Assembly: GCA_003260075.1 (NCBI GenBank)
Contig: QLIY01000206.1
Coordinates: 103,255 to 167,254 of the forward strand
DNA: 64,000 nt
Origin: Phallusia mammillata
Taxonomy: Eukaryota; Chordata; Ascidiacea; Phlebobranchia; Ascidiidae
Direction: 5' to 3'
The position numbers and the translations under genes are program-made. Of the stretch, positions 23,801 through 33,000 are shown piece by piece (the first letter of the stretch is position 1; every line of letters begins with the position of its first letter). The notes below the pieces were generated by a model. The model was not told the DNA's origin. It searched no databases and saw only the letters and a program-made list of their open reading frames with translations.

Positions 23801-24064
23801 ATAGGTGTAATAACTTTGTGTAGAATTTGTTGTTTAAACCAGGACTAAAACTTTTTATTTACAGAACCGATTGAACAAGTACCTAATTGGTGGATATACT
23901 TGCTGGTGTTTGGTATTTTAATCCTGCTGGCGCTCATAGTAGTTGCGATATATTTGCTAAGAAGGCGAAAATTTGAACGAGAAACCCATCTTCAACCGAG
24001 GCCACCGTCCAGAGCAACCACATCCACAGCACCATATGTTAATCCCTACTTCATTAACTCGTAG
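14811..24064 (+). CDS. EGF-ZP-EGF type I membrane glycoprotein, 11 exons
   Basis: Exons: 14811-14867, 16592-16691, 17405-17504, 18135-18306, 18814-18980, 19939-20110, 20857-20927, 21479-21629, 22746-22847, 23105-23204, 23865-24064 (TAG); all phases agree, 463 residues. Exon 1 is a signal peptide (MARFVHLLLCLQFISTAYG). Exon 2 is an EGF module with six Cys (CDPGCQNGGTCQFGVCLC). Residues ~72-340 form a ZP module: TITCHPNTVTVTM, FSCEI, SCFATPTVDF, RHTIIRDGCFLDN and IYVTCNLSVCQTDQCPE match the conserved ZP-N and ZP-C cysteine pattern. A basic RRSSR follows and could be a furin-type site. A second six-Cys EGF is in exons 9-10, then a TM helix (residues 406-429) after NWW, an RRR stop-transfer and a ~30-residue Pro/Thr-rich tail. 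ZP proteins polymerise into extracellular coats or matrices, and ascidian vitelline-coat proteins combine ZP and EGF, so an egg-coat or epithelial role is possible. Exons 6 and 7 are duplicated at assembly joins. Confidence 0.88.
14930..15627. mobile_element. Non-autonomous DNA transposon, TAGGGCAA termini, 8-bp TSD
   Basis: Left end TAGGGCAATTATTTTTTGAC and right end GTCAAAAAATATTTGCCCTA are inverted with about two differences. AAAATGAC is duplicated exactly at 14922-14929 and 15628-15635. The subterminal regions repeat TTTTGACCTA many times. It is 698 bp without ORF, in ZP gene intron 1. The 8-bp duplication fits hAT. Confidence 0.8.
15887..16519. mobile_element. hAT-type MITE with perfect 8-bp TSD
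   Basis: Ends CAAGGGTTCTTAAACC and GGTTAAGAACCACTG, flanked by CACTAAAC at 15879-15886 and 16520-16527. The subterminal sequence is rich in GGGGTTCGATC. An 11-G run at 16405 marks an assembly join. ZP gene intron 1. Confidence 0.85.
17136..17301. mobile_element. pogo/Tigger-like MITE
   Basis: CAGTAAACCTCGGTTAATCC ... TGACCTAGTTTTACTG with internal GATCCGGATTAATCGAATCC. Relatives at 37041-37208 and 57346-57529 share the ends and the internal CTTGAACTAATCGACATCGG-like stretch. The terminal pattern is that of pogo/Tigger-derived MITEs. The family call rests on terminus resemblance only. Confidence 0.55.
17831..17985 (-). mobile_element. tRNA-derived SINE, minus orientation
   Basis: GGTGGGATTCGAACCCACGA is a reversed B box, and the body (TAGTACGCCATTGAAC, ACCGAGTCAGTCGGTCACC) matches the other SINE copies. 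ZP gene intron 3. Confidence 0.65.
18583..18738. mobile_element. hAT-type MITE close to ZP exon 5
   Basis: CAGGGTTTTTTTAAGGT and ACCTTAAAAAAACACTG are inverted ends flanked by TTCACGTC at 18575-18582 and 18739-18746. It is 156 bp. The exon 5 acceptor lies 75 bp downstream, so the insertion is within the branch-point neighbourhood of intron 4. Confidence 0.85.
19438..19880. other. G-run joins duplicating the region before ZP exon 6
   Basis: Runs at 19446-19455, 19520-19529 and 19865-19876 separate partial repeats of intron 5 and of the first ~70 nt of exon 6 (19801-19866). The uninterrupted copy with donor is at 19939-20110. Confidence 0.75.
20357..20860. other. G-run joins duplicating ZP exon 7
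   Basis: An exon 7 copy (acceptor GTTTAG, then ACACCGACAGTAGATTTCTC) at 20372-20430 ends in a 10-G run and recurs intact at 20857-20927. The next block (GAAATTTCGGCCGAAACCGA) at 20455 recurs at 21217 and meets another 10-G run at 20544-20553. Confidence 0.75.
21708..21875. mobile_element. Partial hAT-type element running into the N gap
   Basis: CAGGGGCGTATCCAGAAATT is a typical hAT left end, followed by GGGGGGTCC-rich sequence. The right end is not visible because of the gap. ZP gene intron 8. Confidence 0.45.
21876..21956. other. Assembly gap (70 N) followed by G11
   Basis: 70 N at 21876-21945, directly followed by 11 G. It is the last plus-strand G join; all later joins are C runs. Single N also at 7501 and 61495. 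Confidence 0.95.
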
Positions 24065-24583
24065 TTGTACCATTAAGTCTGTTTGTATATACGCTTGAAG
24101 CGGGTTTGTTACCCAGTTTTGTGCAACCGTCCATACGCGAATTGTGTTGAAATTATGACCCCTAATATTTTTAAAAAACACAATTCTGCCTAAACCATAA
24201 AAAAATGTGGAATGTACAAAAATTTAATACACCTAAAAAAAACATTGACAGTCTAACAATTGGGAAAACCACCCAAAAAATTAGCATTACTAACAGTTAA
24301 ACTAAAGAAAAAAGTGTTTTTCGTTGCTGTTATCCGTAATAGCGTTAGGGCACTTATAGAAACCCGATTTTTCCTTTCACTAACGCACATTTCGTCCTGG
24401 GTTCGAACCCCGTGAAAAAACAAACACTTTGTATTCATCACACAGATTTTTTTTGGTTTGAAAGCAAATTTAAAATCTCGCGCTGAAACAAAACGACAGA
24501 ATAATTTGAACTTAGTGCAATGTTATTTACTGTAAGTCGAAAAAAATGATATGAACGAGCATATTCGCAATTTGCTCAATATC

Positions 24584-24683
24584 CAGTGGTGGGATTCAGC
24601 CGGTTCGCACCGGTTCTATAGAACCTGAAAAATATGACTTTTGTGAAAGAACCGGCTGACAAAAAAGTTGAATCCCACCACTG
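24584..24683. mobile_element. 100-bp hAT-type MITE
   Basis: CAGTGGTGGGATTCA and TGAATCCCACCACTG are inverted ends (one base offset), with CCGGTTC repeats inside. Flanks TCAATATC and CTAAAATC agree only partly. 520 bp after the ZP gene stop. Confidence 0.65.
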
Positions 24684-25023
24684 CTAAAATCCATATCAGA
24701 CCTACAGCTTAATTAAACCTACAAATATTAAAAAAACGGTAAATCGTTTGCCCAAATGTGAAAAACATAGTGTGGACAGAAAAAACACCGCGGAAAAGTA
24801 TACAGTAAAACGGTAAATAGGTTTAACTGAAGTGAAACAAAATGGAATAGAACGCACAACGCGATGTACACAGTAGCGAGAAAAGTGCATCAAAATCGAT
24901 GTTGAAACAAGAAAAGTTAAAACAAACCACTTTCAACCATGGAATAAACCTTAAAACGCTAAGAATTTTTTATATCCATATCTTTATGTCATAATCGGCA
25001 TGACGTCATGTTTGTTATGTACA

Positions 25024-26620
25024 TCAAGCGAGTGACGTTTCTTTGAGCGCGTCGCCGTTTTTGATCAATAACCGTTCGGGAAATCCCTCCGAGTCCGTGT
25101 CGGTTGATGACGTTGTGCTGACGTCACTAAGAAGTGACGTATGATTGTTGTTTGTGTTCCGGTTCTCAGTGTTATGCGTTGTTTTGTTGTCTCTAGATAG
25201 TGGTAGTGCACCATCTAGCGGTTGGCGCATGTCCGTTTCTTCGTACACTGGGGGCGGGCTGTGCGACAACATTAAAAAAATTCAAAATTGTTTTTGATAT
25301 AAAAGCATCCAGCCAATAAATGGCAAGTAGTGCAGACTGTATTGGCCCATAACGTCTCATCAGTGCAACCAGTGACAATAAATAGGCCGCATTGGATAGT
25401 GAAGGCATGTAACTTGACTCTATAGTTTGTTGGGAGTAACATGCTTACATGGCTACAATAGCCAATACTATTGACAACCTACAAAACCTATATTTTGTCA
25501 CTTGCTGAACCGACGTAACCGCCATTAGGGTTGGAGCTGTGAGCAGCTAGCTTGTTACTTGTGAAAAGATTTTTGTGTAAAACGGGTTACACAATTAGAT
25601 GAAATTTTGTTTTGTTATTCTTTTATAAAAGCAGATGTACGCGCCATTTAGCTTTACTTTATTTAGGCTTATTGACGCGGCAGGAAATTGCAAAAGTTGC
25701 CCTTGGTTGAATCTACACACCATATTTCACACATAAGCAGAATAAAGTCAAAACGAAACGTGTATCTTGACGGGAAAAAACTTACTCGTTCAAAGCAGTT
25801 TGTTGATTCGCTGTCCCCGGCTGAATATTGACCTTCACGTCGACCTTCAAGTTAAACCCTGTTCCCCCATGCTGAGGTTCGTCACACTGCAGTCTGTAAG
25901 TATAATAGAAGTAGAAAAAAAAACGCGTTGGCAGCTGTGCAATGTACTTTGAATTAAGTATATCACCATTACAATGGTGAAAGATAACCGCCACGAAGTA
26001 AAAATTTAGTGATTTGATAAAATACATCTTACTACATTGCGGCTACATAGGATTTTCTTATGCGCTGGTTATACACACAATCTCCCTAATACACTGAGCA
26101 ACATTAGATATGCACGCTGTGACCACACACCATCAGTTAATACGCATTATAAATTGTCCAAGGGTCGGTGCATACACACAAGCTAACTGAGTACACTTAA
26201 GACCACTGTGAGCAACATTATATGTACACGCTATAGCCACACCAGATTATATGCAGCACAGATTTTCATGTGTTTTGGCATACACACAAGCTCCATTTAA
26301 GTCCGCTGAGAACCACTATGATCAAAATTAAGATGTGCACGCTATGGCCACACACTATTTTTGCGCAGCATAGATTTTCTAATGGGAATGTGCTTAAACA
26401 GTATTATGAAGAACATCCCTAACAATTGCATTTACTGCCCAAACGCACAGAGGCCACTCCTAGCAAACTAAGTTTCGTATCTTTTGCAAAAACCCTGACA
26501 ACCGAAAATTTTTTTTAAGGGTTAAGTATGTATTATTAACTACTTTACCGCAGCGGCAAAGAACATGCAAATTAAAGTGTGAAAAACAACTGTCAACGTC
26601 AAAAGAAGACACATGCCCAT
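25024..26620 (-). CDS. Small PPxY-containing protein with N-terminal hydrophobic segment, 3 exons
   Basis: Minus-strand exons 26549-26620, 25786-25886 and 25024-25258 (TGA) join in phase (0, then 2) to 408 nt, 135 residues. Exon 1 encodes a hydrophobic stretch (MGMCLLLTLTVVFHTLICM) that could be a signal peptide or a membrane anchor. Exon 2 starts at a Cys and is short and Gly/Val-rich. Exon 3 begins DPPPVYEETD, a PPxY motif of the kind bound by WW domains of Nedd4-type E3 ligases, followed by a Ser/Thr/Asn-rich, probably disordered tail. The family is not recognised. An AG lies immediately before the ATG, so exon 1 may be an internal exon or a trans-splice acceptor site. An alternative exon 2 acceptor at 25893 is out of phase. 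The gene lies downstream of the receptor gene in the same orientation. The exon junctions are supported; the start is less certain. Confidence 0.5.
26085..26400 (-). repeat. ~115-bp satellite, three degenerate units
   Basis: Units share GCATACACACAAGCT, ACTGAGAACCACTATGA and GCTATGGCCACACACC-like blocks. Related arrays are at 46420-46600, 52400-52735 (opposite orientation) and 54020-54240. The four loci are within and next to the CaSR-like gene. Confidence 0.65.
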
Positions 26621-27034
26621 CTGTTGTTAATTTGTATCTAGTATGAAATCAGCATGCAAAATAAAGCTCTAATGAACAAGAGTGACCAAGCATATTTTAA
26701 ATCCATTTTTGAAAACGATTCCACTTTTATTAGATGTTTTTTAGCTTTTAGTGCACAATTTCAAGACGTAGGTTATGTTTACTAATGTATGCAAGTTTTC
26801 GCGCAGAATGAAAAGAACAAAAATAAACTTAATATTTTGAATTCAACAAAACCGTCAAAAGAGTCCATTCATTTTTATAACTCAAGAAAACCAATCATTA
26901 AAAAAAAATCATCAAGCATTAGAGAAAAATAAAGGTTTTTAAGATAAAGTAAAAATTATTTGACGTTAATTCGACGCAGAAAAGATTTTCAGCAAATTAT
27001 AGCAGCGGGGATGCACCTGAATCGAAACCAGGCC

Positions 27035-30000
27035 TCACGTTTTTGACAATCTTGTCAAAGAATCCACCGATGATATACTGCTCGATATTGTGCCTTCGAT
27101 TCCTACACGAATAGTTGCAGCCGCGTTGTCAGAACCTAGAGGAAAATGACGTCATCATTTTGAAGTAATATGTAAGAGGTGGCAACTTTGAAAAGTTGGA
27201 ATTATTAAATCATTTTGCGTTAATTTGGAATTAATATGAGTGGATAATAAAAAAATAGCAAGTATTTTTAGCACACTAATTTTCGGGACTAATATGAGTA
27301 AACAATAAAAACGTCTTTGTTTAAAAAAAATTAGTGTGATAAAAATACTTGCGATTTCTAAAGCTGTCAATAAGTGAACGAGAAAAAAGGGGTTCAGCAC
27401 ACTTGGACAATGCTGGTGCTTTTCTAGCATATCGACACGGGTTTCAATGTTTTTTTAACCAAATTACCGTTTAACCGGTTTCGAGGCAGACAAAAATAGT
27501 CGTTTTTGTGTTTTTTCACGGAGTTCGAACCCGGGACACTCCCGGGGACAAATGCCGATCAGTTTTTTTTTGTCTGTATATGGGTCACGCGCCCTGGACC
27601 ATTCTGCCAAGTTTTGAAGGATTTACGAGCACTTTTGTCTATCACCACACCCATTTGACGGCAAAAAATGGAACCTGTTTCACAAAATTTGTTTAGTATG
27701 GTTTCCCAATATTAGCTAATATTAGTTAGTGCGTCTAAAAATTTAACAATCCACTTCGTAGTTGTAAGTCTGGTCGGATTTCTTAAATCTTGGTGAAATA
27801 TAGGACAGATTTCGACAGATTGAACTTCATTGGTTCATTTGCTACACTTTTTGAGTAAGCTAATTGGGCCTTTCTAAATATTTGTGTTTGGGTCAAAGAG
27901 TTGATCCCACACATAACTGCGTTCTTCTTACTTGCTTCAATCTTGCATCCGGGTTCGTTTTCTGTTCCCGTAGTTCGTTCCTCGGTGATTGTGACGCTTT
28001 TTGATGTTTTCCCGCCCTCGCTGTCACGTGACGACGGCCGAAAAGCGCCATTGGTTGAGCGCTGTTTGGGGGAAGCCTTGGAAACAAAGAAATTTTACTT
28101 CGAACTATTTTTTTCAGTGGCTTTCGGTTTTAAAGGTACTAACAATACTTGACTGTAAACGAGTTCTTTAGATGAAGCAGTGTATGTAACACTAAAAATA
28201 ACGTCTTATTCAAAGTCAACTTCTTACTCAAATACAAAAAAGTCAGTAGTTCCTTATTGAAATAGAAAAAATAGTCAGTTCCTTATTAAAATAGAAAAAA
28301 ACAGTCAGTTCCTTATTAAAATAGAAAAAATAGTCAGTTACTTATTCAAATAGAAAAAAAATCGGCAGATCCTTATTCAAACAGATAAGCCCTTCCACGT
28401 TAACTAATCTATGTACGTTTCATTTTTGATGTCTATTAATTACTTTTCTATTTGAATAAGTAACCAATCCACTCACCACATTTGAGTTTCCGTTATCTTG
28501 TTCGAGAAACTTCCTTCGCCACTTGAGGCGCTTCGATTCAGTGATTGACGTAGAATGTGGAGTACCTCGTTTGAAGTATTTTGAGGTGGCGTTAGAAGTA
28601 CGGGTAGTCCCCGAAAAGTAGCGTAGGCCGTTGTTGTCGGGAGTATCCATTGAATTACTCTTCCTCCCTGCAAAGAATCAAAAAATTGAAAACTTGGATT
28701 TTTGCCGAGAATATTAAGAACTGTACATTGTGTACTCAAGTTTTCACACGGTTTGCAGCAGAAGTCAAGTGTCAGTGCAGCAGGTGTCAACTGTCAGTGC
28801 AAAAATTGTCAATTGTCAGTGCAAAAGGTGTGAACTGTGAGTGGTACCTTACGTTGCTAAATAAATAATTTAGCTCTTTGTGTCACCAATACACGGACAA
28901 TGGTTTGTTTGTTTGTTTTTGCTGGAGATTTTTAGAACGGTGCATTGTATGTCCACGTTTTTACACGCAGGTGTCAACTGTCAGCGGTATCTTGCGTTGC
29001 TAAATAAATAACTCAGCTCTTTGCGCCACCAATACACGGATATTGATTTGTATTTCTTTGCTGAAAACTTCCAGAACCGTACATTGTGAGCCCAATTTTT
29101 TACACAAAGGTGTCAATTGTCAGTGCTTTAGGTGTCAACTGTCAGTGCAGTAGGTGTCAACTGTCAGTAGTATCTTACCAGTAGATGGTGTGTACTGGCC
29201 ATCAGTTGTCGTGGTGGTGGCATTCACGTTACATAAAACAGAGCGGGTGGATTTCATGGCATGACTTGCTGTCGTTCTACGAACCTCCTGTTAGAAAATC
29301 ATTTGCAAATGTTTATTACGGTGATAGTTTTGGCTCGTTTATTGGTTTTATTGGAATACAGTTCATATTTTGGAACACTATATACGGATCTGTTGATAAG
29401 TTTAGTGATAAAATAACGGCTCAAATAAAAGAAACAAGCGACATGTTTTTTGTTCAAACATTTCAGCACATGCTTATGCTCTCATGGTAATATGAAGAGC
29501 CACATCAGTTACACCGGTTTATACCCACTTAAGTCACGCAAAAAATGTTAAAAAGTTCATATTTTGATTAATCATAACTGATTTACCATGTCACCTTAGT
29601 ATAAACACAATAAACCTATTGCACAAGCGTATACCTGTATTGTGTTTCTGTTTGGTGTGACGAATATTACATAAAGTTTCGGGAAGAAAATGCATCCAAG
29701 GAGGCCGTATGTTGATGCGAGGATTGCAATGCAATACACAGCTGTGGAGCTCGTTCCTGAACAGAATGTTTAAAGTTGACGCAAGGGAAGATTAAGGGAT
29801 TGGAATCTGACCGCTTAAAGCGAGGTCGTCAGATTGGTTTAGAAAACCCAGTGGTTCTCAACTGGTGGTCCATGATGACGTTTTAGGTGGCCCACAGGAC
29901 GATATATATATTTGGTGATAAACTGGAAATAATTGCATAGAATATTCTGTAGCAAATAGGTTATCCAAGATTTAGCCATAGCTGTCGGTTGTTTGATATC

Positions 30001-33000
30001 ACTCCTCGAAATTTTGTTTAAAGGAATATCTATTTCAAGCTAATATGCTTGTTGTGGATGCTTTCTTTATCCATACAATGGACTGGCCCACCATGTTTAT
30101 TTGATTGAACTAGTGGTCCATGGCGTTAAACGAGTTGAGAACCACTGACATACAAACTCACCTTCTGTAGTTAAATATGCGGGAATGAAAGACAACCAAA
30201 CTATGAAGAAAATCAGCATTGCGAAGGTGACGAATTTGGCTTCGTTGAAATTTTCCGGGAGTTTTCTGGCCCGAAACGCGAGGACAAATGCTGTTAGAGC
30301 GAGAATGCAGAGATATCCATAGACACAAGCCACTATTGGAATACTACCCATCTCACACGCCAGTACCATTGTGTTTGGTGTAGCCTGAAAAAATTAAATG
30401 AATAAACTGTACGTGGCATGAAAATGTGTCCATAAAAATCCAATTTTGTATATCTTAACCAGCAACAAAGCCCATAGCGTCGATTAAAACAGTACTATAA
30501 TTCTTGCAAATGAAAAAAAATATGAAAACTGTTGCCATTTTTTAGGATTACAAAATCATTTTTTTGGATTTTTTTTTGAAATAAAAAAGCGAATACAATT
30601 TTTTTTCAGGTATTTATTTTTATTTCATGGTAAGGAGAAAAACAAACTGAAAAAAGCCGTTTTAAAAAAAAATACTATTTTGTTTTTTTCTCACCGGATT
30701 TATCACCCTTTCGACACTAGGTGGCTCCACGAGCAGCCACGTGACACAAAGCACGACTTGAACGAAGCTAATTGCCATGACAACCATCAGCTGAAGATGC
30801 TCCCCCAACCATTTGGCGCGCTGCCAAGAAAAATAGTCCAATGTTATACTTAATCAACACAAAATATTCGAGAGTCTTACAGTTCAAAGCTTAAAAAATA
30901 TTTAGTATGTTTGATAAGATTAAGTTAAAGGGCAAAATTAAGATGTTTTTAAACAAATTCTTCCAGGCAAATTTACAACTAACTTTTTTAGCCCAAATTT
31001 GCTCTCAGACTAACATGTCGTTTTAGACTCGGAAGACAATTTTCAGGTTTGATGATAAAATTACGTGTGTTTTATGTTTTAAAACTTGTGACACCTTGGT
31101 CGTAAATAAACAAATACATTTAAATATGTCCAAAATTTATGCTACAAATTTCCACATACCCTTCTATGCATGACAGGGACTTTGGCGTTGAAAGCCGTTA
31201 AAACTCGAAGCGTCTTCACAAGAATGGCAGAGATGCAGAATGTGAAGCTTAGACTGAATAAAAGCTGGAAAAAATGCAGGATTTGTTATTTTATCTTAAA
31301 TTTGATAAAAAATACTCAAAACCAATTTTCACGAATGCATCTTCCGCACAAAACAAAGCCCTAAAAGTATTTTTACTTTCGTATAAAACTCTCGTATCGC
31401 GAGTTGTTCTTTGCCAATATAAACAAAAGTGTAAACATGAAATATCAAACAAATTTTAATCCCGTTTTACGTGCCCAATACGGGCGGATAGTTTTTACAC
31501 CCCTTCGACTGGTCCCACCAACGTTCCCCAGTCGTGTTTTACCACAAAACCAAGTGCGATGTAACTGCAACGCGGCTAGTCATATTCCACCAACTGTGCC
31601 CTCCATAACGCTTTAACCTTGCGCAGCTATTTCCAAGTTGGTGATTGTTTTAGTATCATGCGTTCTTTCACCAAGCGAAATAAACTCAACTTAAGTAAAG
31701 CGAAGTAAAAAACTAAGTTCGATGTAGGTGCAGCGCGTTCAACGATTATTATACACCAATTGTGACCTTCACTGTTTTACTTTTCATAGCGTTTTAACCT
31801 TGCATAGCTCTCTGCTTGGTAATTGTTCTAGTACTATTGTGTCGTTCACCAAGAGAAATGAACTAATCTGATCTCATTATATCAATATTTGAGAAGTTGA
31901 TTTTAAATCTGTGACAATAACCAGTAACAATCACAATTGCCGAAACTTGTATTTTGCCATAATGTTTGTAACGTCGTTCTACTCGTAAGAAAATCATGGT
32001 TGGAACAGAAAACGAAAAAGTTACGTGAACTTACATTTCGTCCTTTGCAACTCCAATCGGCTGGTTTGCTGACGTAGAAGAATGGGGTGAGAAAGCAAAA
32101 TATAATCGAGACAAAAAGGAAAAAAGACAGTTCACGGTTGGTCGCCTTCACCAGGGGGGTTTCTCTCTTATGGATAAAAGCACCTGAGAAAAACACAAAC
32201 ATTTTTTTGGAGAAAATACATTCGAGAAGTCAAAAAAATTAATGTGCAGGACACGTTTTAACTTTTTATAGCCAATGCTAGTAGTCCGTAAGTGTGATGT
32301 CATAACAGACTACAGAAATCAGCCTGGGGTAGAGCTACTAACTACAGAAATCAGCAACAAGGGTAGAGCTACTAACACCATACCTCACATCAGCCGCACA
32401 TTTAGCTATTTTTTGATAGGTGGCGCAGGAGCTGAACTATTTATTTGCCGCTAAATAGGGGTAGGGTTGGGAAGCAAGTTTTAAAAAAAAATACTTTAAG
32501 AACTAAATTTTAGTGTTATTTTTTTTTGATTTTTAATGATAATACCTAATTTCAACCCGAATAGCCCAAACCAGGCATGTTTTGAGATATACCGTTTTCA
32601 AGCGAATTTGTGCTCTTTGCGTCACCTATCGAAAATTAGCTAATTGTGCGACTGGCCAGAGTTGTGGTGTTAGTAGATTTTCCTGTAACAAGGTAACGCT
32701 TATTTGTTTATGTATGATAGTAGTCCATAAACTTGCTATATCGAGTTGGAGTGGGAATACAAGAATACAACGGTTTTGGGAGGCTATAGGTTTATTAGTT
32801 GATTCAGGATATTTTTCCCCCCCCCCCGATTTTTATATGTATGATAGTAGCCTATATTTTTTTAGTGCGAGTAAAATTTGGAAGACGGGAATACAACGAT
32901 TTTGGGAGGCGGCTAGGTTTATTAGTTGATTCAGGATATTTTCTATCTACAACTCACCGCATGTTATAAGAGTGAAAATAATCCCCAAAATCGAAACGCA

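Noticed and set aside
26560-26640. Hydrophobic exon as an alternative last exon of the receptor
   Set aside because: The receptor chain ends in a proper stop at 27035, whereas this exon is in phase with the two downstream PPxY exons.
28200-28450. CRISPR-like array
   Set aside because: The ~31-bp units are contiguous and degenerate with no unique spacers, and the context is an animal intron.
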